A stretch of 64,000 bases of DNA. It comes from Rhodocyclales bacterium RIFCSPLOWO2_02_FULL_63_24 (GTDB taxonomy: Bacteria > Pseudomonadota > Gammaproteobacteria > Burkholderiales > Rhodocyclaceae). This document shows, one piece after another, positions 21,153-30,232 of this stretch. The first letter of the stretch is position 1. Every line of letters starts with the position of its first letter. The DNA lies in assembly GCA_001828935.1 (NCBI GenBank), contig MHZX01000110.1, forward strand, positions 1 through 64,000, in the 5' to 3' direction. The notes beneath the pieces were generated by a model. The model searched no databases. It had not been told where the DNA came from and worked only from the letters and a program-made list of their open reading frames with translations. The position numbers were made by a program, and so were the translations under genes.

Positions 21153-21506
21153 TTACCCGCCCAAGAGCCCTTGCGTCAGCAGCCGGTCGATTTCTGCCTC
21201 GGCTTGCACCCAGTCTTCCAGCGGATTGCCGGGCGCAAAGCCGCGTCGCTCGGCAATGTAATAGGCGGCCATTTCGATGTAATGCTTGCGCTGCTCGGGA
21301 GGCACGCCGGCCGGCTTCTTGGCGGCGCGCGCTCGCACCGGTTTAGCCGCTGCCGCCGGCTTTGGCGCCGCCTTGGCTCTTGCTGCGGGCTCCGGTTTCG
21401 GCGCCGGCTTCGCCTTGGCGGCCGTTTTTGCCTTTGTCGCGCTGGTTGCCGCGGCAGGCGCCGGACGCTTGGTGGGCGGACTCTTCGCACTAGTCTTGGT
21501 TGCCAT
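21153..21506 (-). CDS. Lys/Ala/Pro-rich N-terminal tail plus DUF2934-like domain
   Basis: MATKTSAKSPPTKRPAPAAATSATKAKTAAKAKPAPKPEP...KHYIEMAAYYIAERRGFAPGNPLEDWVQAEAEIDRLL. Confidence 0.75.
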   Translation of the reverse strand: MATKTSAKSPPTKRPAPAAATSATKAKTAAKAKPAPKPEPAARAKAAPKPAAAAKPVRARAAKKPAGVPPEQRKHYIEMAAYYIAERRGFAPGNPLEDWVQAEAEIDRLLTQGLLGG

Positions 21507-21623
21507 GTGATCTCCTCCGGATTTCAAAAAACACTTCCATTGTCATCCTGCTCCCGCTACATGACAAGATATTGACGAACGTCAAGTTGCAGCATGTTTG
21601 CGCGGTCGCGAACCGCGACGGGA

Positions 21624-22586
21624 TCAGGAGCGGAGGGCGGCCAGCTGCAGTGCGCCGTGCAGGCCCAGCGCCGGATCGGTGGCGACATGGACCGGCATGC
21701 GTGCGGCGATGGCGGCGTGTTCGGCCTTGGCCTTGAAGGCGGCGAGGAAGCCGCTGTGTTGCAGTATCGGCAGCAGTTTGGCGGCGATGCCGCCGGCCAG
21801 GAATACGCCGCCGCGCGCCAGGCAAGCCAGGGCCATGTCGCCGGCGAAAGCGCCATAGGCGGCGAGGAACAGGTCCAGCGAGCGCCGTTCGGCGCTGTCC
21901 GGCGCGTCCGGGTCGTTCAATGCGGCGCGCGCGGCGATTTCCTCGGGCGGCAATTCGACTCCGGCAAGGAATTCGTGGATCGCCGTCAGCCCAGGCCCGG
22001 ACACCACTCGTTCCCAGGTGACGCGGCCATGCCTGGCGTGCAGGAAACGCCACAACGCCATCTGCTGCTCGTCGGCGGGGGCGAAAGCGACATGGCCGCC
22101 CTCGCCGGCAACGATCCGCCATTGCCCGTCCTGCGGCAGGACGATAGCCATGCCCAGTCCGGTGCCGGCCCCTACCACCAGACAAGGCGCTGTGCCTAGC
22201 GGTTCTCCAGCCTGCAGGGTCAGTGTTTGCGCGCGGGAGGCGGTGACCGCACCCATGGCGGCGGCAGCGAAATCGTTCGCCAGGCGCAATACGGGAAGGC
22301 CGAATCCGCTCGCCAGGGATTCGCTGGCGATGCGCCAGGGCAGGTTGGTCAACTCTGCCGTGCGGCCGTCATCGGCGATCGGGCCGGCGACAGCGAGACA
22401 GCCGTCGTCGATGGTGGATGGGTTCGTCTGCGTGTCGGCGAAGAAGGTCGCGAGCAGACTGGCGAAATCGTGAAAGTCGGCGTTGGCGTAACGGCGTTCA
22501 ACAACAAAATTGCCGTTGTGCGCCAAGCCCAGCAGCGTCTTGGTGCCGCCGATGTCGCCGCAAAGGATATAAGGCCTTTCCCCCAA
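21624..22586 (-). CDS. glk: glucokinase (probable TTG start)
   Basis: GERPYILCGDIGGTKTLLGLAHNG; VVGAGTGLGMA; GEGGHVAFAP; no ATG near the conserved N-terminus, TTG at 22584-22586. Confidence 0.87.
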   Translation of the reverse strand: MGERPYILCGDIGGTKTLLGLAHNGNFVVERRYANADFHDFASLLATFFADTQTNPSTIDDGCLAVAGPIADDGRTAELTNLPWRIASESLASGFGLPVLRLANDFAAAAMGAVTASRAQTLTLQAGEPLGTAPCLVVGAGTGLGMAIVLPQDGQWRIVAGEGGHVAFAPADEQQMALWRFLHARHGRVTWERVVSGPGLTAIHEFLAGVELPPEEIAARAALNDPDAPDSAERRSLDLFLAAYGAFAGDMALACLARGGVFLAGGIAAKLLPILQHSGFLAAFKAKAEHAAIAARMPVHVATDPALGLHGALQLAALRS

Positions 22587-22598
22587 CCCCCGTCCCAC

Positions 22599-22650
22599 GG
22601 CCGGCTTTGCACAGCCGGCCGGCTCCGGCGGCGCGGAGCCGTGCTCCGCG
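22599..22650. repeat. two adjacent GC-rich hairpins in the glk-thyA intergenic region
   Basis: GGCCGGCT-ttgcac-AGCCGGCC (22599-22620) and CGCGGAGC-cgt-GCTCCGCG (22632-22650). Confidence 0.8.
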
Positions 22651-22753
22651 AATTCCCGCCTTTGCCCCTGGGAAGGGGGTGACGGCGGTTCGTCGGCTAC
22701 GCCTCCTTCGGCGATGGATGGTCCCGTCTTGGGGCGGCCCTGCGGCGGGACGT

Positions 22754-23560
22754 TCACACGGCCACCGGCGCCGCAATGTGCGGATATGGGTCGTAGGCTT
22801 CGAGCGCGAAGTCCTCGTAACGAAAGCCGAAAATGTCCTTTACCTCCGGGTTCAAGAGCATGGTGGGGCGTTGACGCGGTTCGCGGGAAAGTTGCTCGCG
22901 GGTCTGTACCAAGTGGTTGGAATAGAGGTGGCAGTCGCCGCCGGTCCACACGAATTCGCCCGGCGTCAGATCGCAGACCTGCGCCACCATCAGCGTGAAC
23001 AGCGCATAGGAGGCGATGTTGAAGGGCACGCCGAGGAAGATGTCGGCGCTGCGTTGGTAGAGCTGGCAGGACAGCCGTCCGTCGGCGACGTAGAACTGGA
23101 ACAGGGCGTGGCAGGGCGGCAACTTCATTTGCGGGATGTCGGCCGGGTTCCAGGCCGAGACGATGTGCCGGCGCGAATCCGGATTCTGCTTCAGGCCTTC
23201 GATCAGTTGCGCGATCTGGTCGATTTCCTTGCCGGGGTTGTCGGATGTGCCGGCCGGCCAGTGCCGCCACTGATGGCCATAGACCGGACCCAGGTCGCCG
23301 TTGGCGTCGGCCCAGTCGTCCCAGATCGAGACGCCGTGGTCCTTGAGGTAACGGATGTTGGTGTCGCCCTGGAGGAACCACAGCAGTTCGTGGATGATCG
23401 AGCGCAGGTGCAGCTTCTTGGTGGTCAGCAGCGGAAAGCCCTCGGCCAGGTCGAAGCGCATCTGCCAGCCGAACACCGAGCGGGTGCCTGTGCCGGTACG
23501 GTCGGATTTCTCGTGTCCGTGGTCGAGGACGTGGCGCATCAGGTCAAGGTAGGGGCGCAT
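22754..23560 (-). CDS. thyA: thymidylate synthase
   Basis: 268 aa [38 protein letters not shown]...; [12 protein letters not shown]. Confidence 0.96.
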   Translation of the reverse strand: MRPYLDLMRHVLDHGHEKSDRTGTGTRSVFGWQMRFDLAEGFPLLTTKKLHLRSIIHELLWFLQGDTNIRYLKDHGVSIWDDWADANGDLGPVYGHQWRHWPAGTSDNPGKEIDQIAQLIEGLKQNPDSRRHIVSAWNPADIPQMKLPPCHALFQFYVADGRLSCQLYQRSADIFLGVPFNIASYALFTLMVAQVCDLTPGEFVWTGGDCHLYSNHLVQTREQLSREPRQRPTMLLNPEVKDIFGFRYEDFALEAYDPYPHIAAPVAV

Positions 23561-23779
23561 GGATGGCGGCGGCGGGACATATAATCAAGCGTCCATTTTA
23601 CTGGAATCGTCCATGACGCTCCCTCGCCCCATCGTGCAGCCGGCACGTCGCCACTCGCGGCCCGCGCCCTCTCTCGTATCCTGGGGCTCGGTTCGTCCGG
23701 CGCCGCGGTTGCCGCTGAAATGACAATGATGTTTCGACCGTCTATGCTGACAAGTCAATAGCCTGACGACCAATCGCCC

Positions 23780-25270
23780 ATGCTCGGATTCTTTTCCAAC
23801 AAATCAACACATCCGCTGGCCGATGCGCGCGAGGTCAAGCGTATTCTTGCCGAGATCGTCGCCGGCGAGCCGCAGAGTGCCGTGGAAGAGGCCACCGCCT
23901 GGCTGGAATCGCTCACCGCGAATGAGAGCTTCAAGCTGGCGCAGCGCCTCGAACTGATATTCAAGCTCGACGAAGCGGCCGTGGCGCAGGCGCGACGCCT
24001 TGGCCGCGACTATCCCGCCCTGGGCAGTACCAGCCGCGCCGCGGAAACGCGGCAGTGGGAACTCAGCCACGGCTATTGGCAACAGCTTGCCGCGGCCTAT
24101 TTCGACTGCCTCGCCGGCTACCGCGCCGCGGAAAAGGAGCACGACGCGCTGCGGCCGCAGCTGCCCATGCTCTACGGCCGCCTGGTCAATGCCTTGGCGG
24201 CCCGGCTCAAGTGGATGCAGTTTCGCTACGGTCCGGTCGATCCGGAATTCTGGATGAGGGTGGGCGGCGTCTATCTCGCCGCCGTCGATGCGAAAGTCGC
24301 GCAGAAGCCGCTGCAACTCTATCCCGGCAGTGTCGAAAGCAGCATCGAGGCGGAATACCTCAAGGTGCTGCTGTTCCACGCGACCTCGATGGACAACCTG
24401 CAGCCGCTCGAGATCGAGATCGCCGAACGCTTCATTACCCATTTCCTGCCTCACTTTTCGTTGATACGGGAACTCCTGAGGGAGAACGTGTACTGGGTGG
24501 ATGCCGCCAAGCCGTTGCCGCCGACGCGGCTTGCCAAGCACCCCGAGATCACGCCGACCTTGCGCTTCTTCAACGGGGCGCGGGCGGTAGAGGCCGTGGC
24601 GACCACCATCGAGCAGATCCGCAGCGAGGGCCGCGTGCCGCCGGGCATCAATCTCGGCGCACAGTACGAAGCCGCCAAGGTGATTCCGGTGCTGGAACAC
24701 CTGGCGATGTGCTGGGCGCCCAAGCCGCCGATGCGCGGCAACGTGCGGCATCGGATCAATTCGCCGTTGAAGGTGGTGAATGGCCTGGCCGCCGTGCATC
24801 AGCGGCTTTCCGGACGCAGCGCCGGCACGCAAGGCTTCGAAACCTGGACCGTTGACGATGTCAGCCTGGGCGGTCTCGGCGCCCAGGCCGGGATTTCCCG
24901 CAACGACTGGATCCGCATCGGCGGCCTGGTCGGCTTGCAGCCGGAGGGCGGCGACAACTGGCTGGTCGGCATCATCCGCCGCTATGTGCGGACCACGCCG
25001 AATCAGGCTTCGGTGGGGATCGAAACCATATCGAAAACCCCGCGTGCCGTGTTTGCCGATGCTGGCGGTCTGCAGACCGAAGCCTTGCTGCTCGATGTCC
25101 CCGAAGTCGGCGAATACGCGCGCATGGCCTTGCCCGCCAATGCGCTGGAGGACAAGGTGACGCTGGTGTTTGCGCTGGACGACAAGAATGCCCGTCTGCA
25201 TCCGCGGGAGACCTTGTCGACGGGCGCCGACTTCGTCATCGCGAATTTTTTCGTGCAGTCGTTCAGCTGA
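23780..25270 (+). CDS. conserved hypothetical protein, 496 aa
   Basis: Long ORF MLGFFSNKSTHPLADAREVKRILAEIVAGEPQSAVEEATAWLESL...; no recognised catalytic motif. Confidence 0.7.
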   Translation: MLGFFSNKSTHPLADAREVKRILAEIVAGEPQSAVEEATAWLESLTANESFKLAQRLELIFKLDEAAVAQARRLGRDYPALGSTSRAAETRQWELSHGYWQQLAAAYFDCLAGYRAAEKEHDALRPQLPMLYGRLVNALAARLKWMQFRYGPVDPEFWMRVGGVYLAAVDAKVAQKPLQLYPGSVESSIEAEYLKVLLFHATSMDNLQPLEIEIAERFITHFLPHFSLIRELLRENVYWVDAAKPLPPTRLAKHPEITPTLRFFNGARAVEAVATTIEQIRSEGRVPPGINLGAQYEAAKVIPVLEHLAMCWAPKPPMRGNVRHRINSPLKVVNGLAAVHQRLSGRSAGTQGFETWTVDDVSLGGLGAQAGISRNDWIRIGGLVGLQPEGGDNWLVGIIRRYVRTTPNQASVGIETISKTPRAVFADAGGLQTEALLLDVPEVGEYARMALPANALEDKVTLVFALDDKNARLHPRETLSTGADFVIANFFVQSFS

Positions 25271-25850
25271 CCGGGCGCACCGCCGACTTCGGCCGGAAGG
25301 CCTTGACCACGGTTTCGTGGGTTTCCACGTAGGGCCCGCCGATCAGGTCGAGGCAATAGGGCACCGCGGCGAAAATGCCGGGTACGCGCTGGCTGCCGTC
25401 GGCATTCCTGACGCCTTCCAGGGTTTCACGGATCGACTTCGGTTGCCCCGGCAGGTTGAGGATCAGGGACTTGCCGCGGATCACGCCGACTTGCCGCGAC
25501 AGGATGGCCGTCGGCACGAAGGCCAGCGAGATCTGCCGCATCTGCTCGCCGAAGCCGGGCATGAGCTTGTGCGCCACGGCCAGCGTGGCTTCCGGCGTCA
25601 CGTCGCGCGGCGCGGGACCGGTGCCGCCGGTGGTCAGCACCAGGTGGCAGCCGGCGACATCGCAGAGTTCGATCAGGGTCTGTTCGATCACGGCTTGTTC
25701 GTCCGGAATCAGGCGCGTCTCCAGGCGCCAGGGCGAGGCCAGTGCGCCGGCAAACCATTCGCGCAGCGCGGGGATACCCTTGTCCTCGTAGACGCCGCTG
25801 GAAGCGCGGTCGGAAATCGATACCAGGCCGATCAGGAGTTCTTCGTTCAT
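25263..25850 (-). CDS. mog: molybdopterin adenylyltransferase
   Basis: IGLVSISDRASSGVYEDKGIPALREW; LTTGGTGPAPRDVTPEAT. Confidence 0.92.
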   Translation of the reverse strand: MNEELLIGLVSISDRASSGVYEDKGIPALREWFAGALASPWRLETRLIPDEQAVIEQTLIELCDVAGCHLVLTTGGTGPAPRDVTPEATLAVAHKLMPGFGEQMRQISLAFVPTAILSRQVGVIRGKSLILNLPGQPKSIRETLEGVRNADGSQRVPGIFAAVPYCLDLIGGPYVETHETVVKAFRPKSAVRPVS

Positions 25851-25852
25851 GA

Positions 25853-26602
25853 CTAGTCCTTGAGGCGGTTGTAGAGTTGGCCGAGATACTCGTTCAATGC
25901 TTGGCGGCTGCGGTTCAAGTCGCGGGGAAGCAGATCTTCCATCCGCGAAGATGATGCGGTGGTGAATGCTGTCGGTGCCGGAATCACCTCCAACCCCTGC
26001 TTCTGGAACAGCGGAATCGCCCGCGGCAAGTGCCAGCCGTGGCTGACCAGCGCAATGCGGGCGATGCCCGCGGCCTTCAGCATGGAGGCCGACAGGCTGG
26101 CATTTTCGGCGGTGTCACGTGAGGCGGCCTCGATCCAGCGCACCTTGACGCCGAAGTCGTGTTCCAGTGCGTCGCGCATCAATTCGGCCTCGGGCCGGCC
26201 GCCGAAGGGCGCGCCTCCCGTCACCAACAGCGGCAGGCGGGATTCGCGCGCCAGCCGGGCGCCGTAGCGCAGCCGTTCCAGCGTGGCGCGGCCGACCGTG
26301 TCGCCGCCGTATTCGGGCGCCCCGTAATAGGTGCCGCCACCGAGTACCACGATGGCTTGAGCCTTGGCGAGATCGCTGCGGGCGATCGGCGGGGCGGGTT
26401 CCAGGCTGGCCAGCAGACCGTTGCCGACGATGGGCAGGGACAGCACGAATAGGCCCAGCAGGGAAAAGGCGGCGAGCAGGCGGCCGCCGTGCTGCCAGCG
26501 CCGACTCCTGGCGCGCGTCAGCCACAGTCCCAAGAATGCCAGCAGCAGCGGCCCGGTGGGCGGCAGAATCAGGGCGGCGAGGAGCTTCTTCAGCAGAAAC
26601 AT
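25853..26602 (-). CDS. YdcF/DUF218 family membrane-anchored protein
   Basis: AIVVLGGGTYYGAPEYGG...LVTGGAPFGGRPEAELM; SRDTAENA. Confidence 0.85.
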   Translation of the reverse strand: MFLLKKLLAALILPPTGPLLLAFLGLWLTRARSRRWQHGGRLLAAFSLLGLFVLSLPIVGNGLLASLEPAPPIARSDLAKAQAIVVLGGGTYYGAPEYGGDTVGRATLERLRYGARLARESRLPLLVTGGAPFGGRPEAELMRDALEHDFGVKVRWIEAASRDTAENASLSASMLKAAGIARIALVSHGWHLPRAIPLFQKQGLEVIPAPTAFTTASSSRMEDLLPRDLNRSRQALNEYLGQLYNRLKD

Positions 26603-26702
26603 GGGTTAAAGAGGAGGTTGATCGCGTTTTATGAGGACTTACCGGGCCGCTATTATCAATGTAATTTACCCTGACCACGATTACTGCCAACGTAGGCTCT
26701 AA

Positions 26703-27998
26703 ATGACGGATCGCCATTACGGCATTGAAACGCTTTGCCTGCATGCCGGCGCCCAGCCGGACGCGGCGACCGGCGCACGTGCCTTGCCGATCCACCAGAC
26801 CACTTCCTTCGTCTTCGATTCGGCGGAGCACGCGGCCAGCCTGTTCAACCTGCAAACCTTCGGCAACGTCTATTCGCGCATCGGCAACCCGACGGTCGCC
26901 GCCTTCGAGGAACGCATGGCGGCGCTGGAGGGGGGGCGCGCCGCGGTGGCCGCTGCCACCGGGCTGGCGGCGCAGATGGTGGCGCTACTGACCCTGTGCG
27001 AGGCGGGCGACCGCATCGTCGCGGCGCGGTCCTTGTATGGCGGCAGCTTTTCGCAGCTCGACGTCAGCCTGCGCAAGCTGGGCATCGAGACCGTCTTCGT
27101 CGATTCCGACGATCCGGGGAACTTCCGTGCCGCACTGTCGGACAACACCCGTTGCCTGTTCGCCGAGACGGTGGCGAATCCGCGCCTCAATGTGCTCGAC
27201 ATCGCCGCGGTGGCGGAAGTCGCCCACGCTCACCGCGTGCCGCTGATCATCGACAACACCGTGCCTTCGCCCTATTTGTGCCGGCCCTTCGAGCATGGGG
27301 CCGACATCGTGGTGCATTCGGCGACCAAATTTCTCGGCGGCCACGGCACCACGTTGGGCGGCGTGGTCATCGAGTCCGGCCATTTCGACTGGGGCAACGG
27401 CAAGTTTCCCGGCATGACCGAGCCTTCGGCCGGCTACCACGGCGTCAAGTTCTTTGAAACCTTCGGCGACTTCGGCTTCACCATGAAGGCGCGCATGGAA
27501 ACCCTGCGCACCTTCGGTCCCGCCTTGTCGCCGTTTTCCGCCTGGCAGCTGATGCAGGGCATCGAGACGCTGCCCTTGCGCATGCAGCGGCATTGCGAAA
27601 ATGCACTGGCCGTGGCGCGACACCTGGCAAGCCATCCGCGTGTGGCCTGGGTTAACTATCCGGGCCTGCCGAGCAGCCCGGCGTACGCATTGGCACAGCG
27701 TTACCTCGGTTCGTCGCGCCATCCCGGTGCTGGCGCGCTGCTGGCGTTCGGCGTCAAGGGGGGGCAGCAGGCAGGCGAGCGCTTCATTGATGCGCTGCAG
27801 TTCTGCTCCCACCTGGCCAATATCGGCGATGCCAAGACGCTGGTGATCCATCCGGCCTCGACCACCCACCGGCAGTTGAGCGAGGCCGACCAGCGCGCCT
27901 CCGGGGTGATCCCGGACATGGTGCGCCTGTCGGTCGGACTGGAGACGCTGGACGACATCCTGTGGGACATCGACCAGGCCCTGGAGCGCTGCGCCTGA
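26703..27998 (+). CDS. metY: O-acetylhomoserine sulfhydrylase/aminocarboxypropyltransferase
   Basis: [67 protein letters not shown]. Confidence 0.92.
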   Translation: MTDRHYGIETLCLHAGAQPDAATGARALPIHQTTSFVFDSAEHAASLFNLQTFGNVYSRIGNPTVAAFEERMAALEGGRAAVAAATGLAAQMVALLTLCEAGDRIVAARSLYGGSFSQLDVSLRKLGIETVFVDSDDPGNFRAALSDNTRCLFAETVANPRLNVLDIAAVAEVAHAHRVPLIIDNTVPSPYLCRPFEHGADIVVHSATKFLGGHGTTLGGVVIESGHFDWGNGKFPGMTEPSAGYHGVKFFETFGDFGFTMKARMETLRTFGPALSPFSAWQLMQGIETLPLRMQRHCENALAVARHLASHPRVAWVNYPGLPSSPAYALAQRYLGSSRHPGAGALLAFGVKGGQQAGERFIDALQFCSHLANIGDAKTLVIHPASTTHRQLSEADQRASGVIPDMVRLSVGLETLDDILWDIDQALERCA

Positions 27999-28582
27999 TG
28001 GACTTCGACTTCATCGGCGGCATCGGCTGGCGCGATCTGGTGCTGGTTCTGGCGGCGATCATCGGTGTCTATCTGGTGTTGTCCGTGATGCGCCTGTTTC
28101 AGGTCGGCGGTCGGCACCGGCATGGCGCCAAACACGACACCAAACGCACGTTTTCCGGATGGGAACCCTATTCCCCGCGTCAGGACCCCGAGCCGCAGCC
28201 CGAATCGCTGCCGTTGCCGCGGTCCGAGCCGGCTGCGCCCGAGCGGGGATTTGCCCAGGCGCTGGCGCGTTCCAGTGTCGAGGCCGAGCTTCAGGGCTTG
28301 CGGCGCGAAAGCGCCGAACTGCGCGAGGAACTGGTGCGCCTGGCCGAGGAAGTCTCGCGGCTCAAGGCAAGTCGCAACGTGTCGCCGCTTTACAACGAGG
28401 CGATGACGCTGGCACAGCAAGGCATGCCCGCCGATGGAATCGCCGGCCGCTGCGGCATTTCCATCGGCGAGGCGGAATTGGTCGCGGCGCTGGCCCGCGG
28501 CGGAGCTGAATTTGAGCGTCATGGACAAAGCGAGGATCGCGATGAACGAAACACCGACTCCGGAAACCGACCCCGCGGCTGA
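27998..28582 (+). CDS. DUF2802-like protein with N-terminal transmembrane helix
   Basis: [36 protein letters not shown]...; C-terminal GMPADGIAGRCGISIGEAELV helix-turn-helix-like. Confidence 0.7.
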   Translation: MDFDFIGGIGWRDLVLVLAAIIGVYLVLSVMRLFQVGGRHRHGAKHDTKRTFSGWEPYSPRQDPEPQPESLPLPRSEPAAPERGFAQALARSSVEAELQGLRRESAELREELVRLAEEVSRLKASRNVSPLYNEAMTLAQQGMPADGIAGRCGISIGEAELVAALARGGAEFERHGQSEDRDERNTDSGNRPRG

Positions 28583-29318
28583 AGACGCCCTCAAGCGGCG
28601 TCTCCTCAATCGCATCGCCGTGGCCGCCGTGGTGGTGGTGGGTCTGCTCGGCAGCCTGGCGATGTTCGATGCGATTTACACGTCGAAGCCTCCGCTGACG
28701 ACCAAGGTGGCCGCCCTGCCGCCCAAAACCGAGGCCCCTCCGGTCGCGGAGCCGGTCAAGGAAGAGCCGGCCGCCGCCCCGACGGAAGCCAAGCCGGCCG
28801 AACCGGCAGCCGCGCCGGCAGCCGAGGGCAAGCCGGAGCCCGCCGTCGCGGCCAAGGCGGAGGAAAAGGCGGTGCCGGAGCGCACCGCCTCGCCGGGCGC
28901 GCCGCCGCTGCGGCCCTTGCCGCCGGAGAAACCGTTGACCCGTCCGGCCGTCAGCCGACCCGCGTCGGTGCGTCCTTCCGAACCGGTGCCGGCCGCGACT
29001 TCCCCGGCAGCGCGCCCGGAGCCGGCGCGCGAACTGGCGCGCGGGCCGGCCGCGCCGCGCCGGGCGCCTGCTTCGCGACCGATCACGCAGGCCGGCGAAC
29101 GCCAGTACGCCTTGCAAGTGGGGGTTTTCGGCAACGTCGCCAATGCTGAAGACCTGCGCGCGAAACTGGAATTGCACGGGATTCCCTCCAGCATCGAGGC
29201 GCGGGTCCATGTCGGTCCGTTCCGGACGCGCGAGGAGGCCGATGCCGCCCGTGCCAGGCTCAAGGAACTCGGGCTCGACGGCGGCCTGCTGGTTACCATG
29301 AAGGCGAAATCCCAGTGA
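28521..29318 (+). CDS. SPOR domain-containing membrane protein
   Basis: TM segment, Pro/Ala/Glu-rich linker, C-terminal YALQVGVFGNVANAEDLRAKLELHGIPSSIEARVHVGPF. Confidence 0.85.
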   Translation: MDKARIAMNETPTPETDPAAEDALKRRLLNRIAVAAVVVVGLLGSLAMFDAIYTSKPPLTTKVAALPPKTEAPPVAEPVKEEPAAAPTEAKPAEPAAAPAAEGKPEPAVAAKAEEKAVPERTASPGAPPLRPLPPEKPLTRPAVSRPASVRPSEPVPAATSPAARPEPARELARGPAAPRRAPASRPITQAGERQYALQVGVFGNVANAEDLRAKLELHGIPSSIEARVHVGPFRTREEADAARARLKELGLDGGLLVTMKAKSQ

Positions 29319-29385
29319 AGGCTAACGCAAGTATCATAGGCGTTGGGAAGAGAGGGCATAACCAAAAAGTGAACAGGACAAAGCC

Positions 29386-29838
29386 ATGAAAATTGAAAGC
29401 CCGCGTTTTGGCACACTCGAAGTAGAGCCCTCGCGCATCATCGAATTTCCGCGCGGACTGGTCGGGCTGGAGCAGTGCAAGCGCTTTTCCCTGTTTCATC
29501 CCGAAGGCGAACAGCCCAGTTACTTCATCCTGCAATCGCTGGACGATCCCGAACTCGCGTTTCATATCGCCGATCCGTCCCACTTCGGCTTCGGCCACGA
29601 GATCATCCTGTCCGACGAAGAGGCCGCCGATCTTGCGCTGTCCGCGGCCGATTGCGAGGCAGCCAAATCGGTCGCCAATTCCATCTCGAAACTGGTCGTG
29701 GTGGTGATGCTGACCAAGGAAGGCCCCGGCCGGCCGGTGCGCGCCAATCTGAACGCGCCGCTGATCATCAACATGGAAACCCGGCGCGGCCTGCAGCACG
29801 TGTTTTCCCGTCTCGACTACAACGTATCCCCAAAGTAA
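29386..29838 (+). CDS. fliW: flagellar assembly factor FliW-like
   Basis: [53 protein letters not shown]. Confidence 0.88.
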   Translation: MKIESPRFGTLEVEPSRIIEFPRGLVGLEQCKRFSLFHPEGEQPSYFILQSLDDPELAFHIADPSHFGFGHEIILSDEEAADLALSAADCEAAKSVANSISKLVVVVMLTKEGPGRPVRANLNAPLIINMETRRGLQHVFSRLDYNVSPK

Positions 29839-29851
29839 TCCGGAGCCTGTC

Positions 29852-30232
29852 ATGACCCGCAAAATCGTTTCCACGGTCGCCGCCCCGGCCGCCATCGGCA
29901 CCTATTCCCAGGCGGTGCAGGCCGGCAACACGATCTACCTGTCGGGCCAGATCGGCCTCGACCCCGCCAGCATGCAGATGGTGGACGGCATCGACGCGCA
30001 GATCGTGCGCGTCTTCGAAAACCTCAAGGCCGTTGCCGCCGCTGCCGGAGCGACGCTGAACGATGCCGTGAAGTTCAACATCTACCTCACGGATCTGGCC
30101 AACTTCGCCAAGGTCAACGAAACCATGGCGAAGTATGTCAGCGAGCCCTATCCGGCACGCGCCGCGGTGGGCGTCAAGGAATTGCCGCGCGGTGCACTGG
30201 TCGAGGCGGACGCCGTGCTCGTCCTTGGCTGA
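29852..30232 (+). CDS. ridA: RidA family enamine/imine deaminase
   Basis: [50 protein letters not shown]. Confidence 0.93.
   Translation: MTRKIVSTVAAPAAIGTYSQAVQAGNTIYLSGQIGLDPASMQMVDGIDAQIVRVFENLKAVAAAAGATLNDAVKFNIYLTDLANFAKVNETMAKYVSEPYPARAAVGVKELPRGALVEADAVLVLG

Noticed and set aside
28741-29060. Low-complexity repeat (EPAAAPTEAKPAEPAAAPAAEGKPEP)
   Set aside because: An ordinary flexible linker of a SPOR-domain protein.
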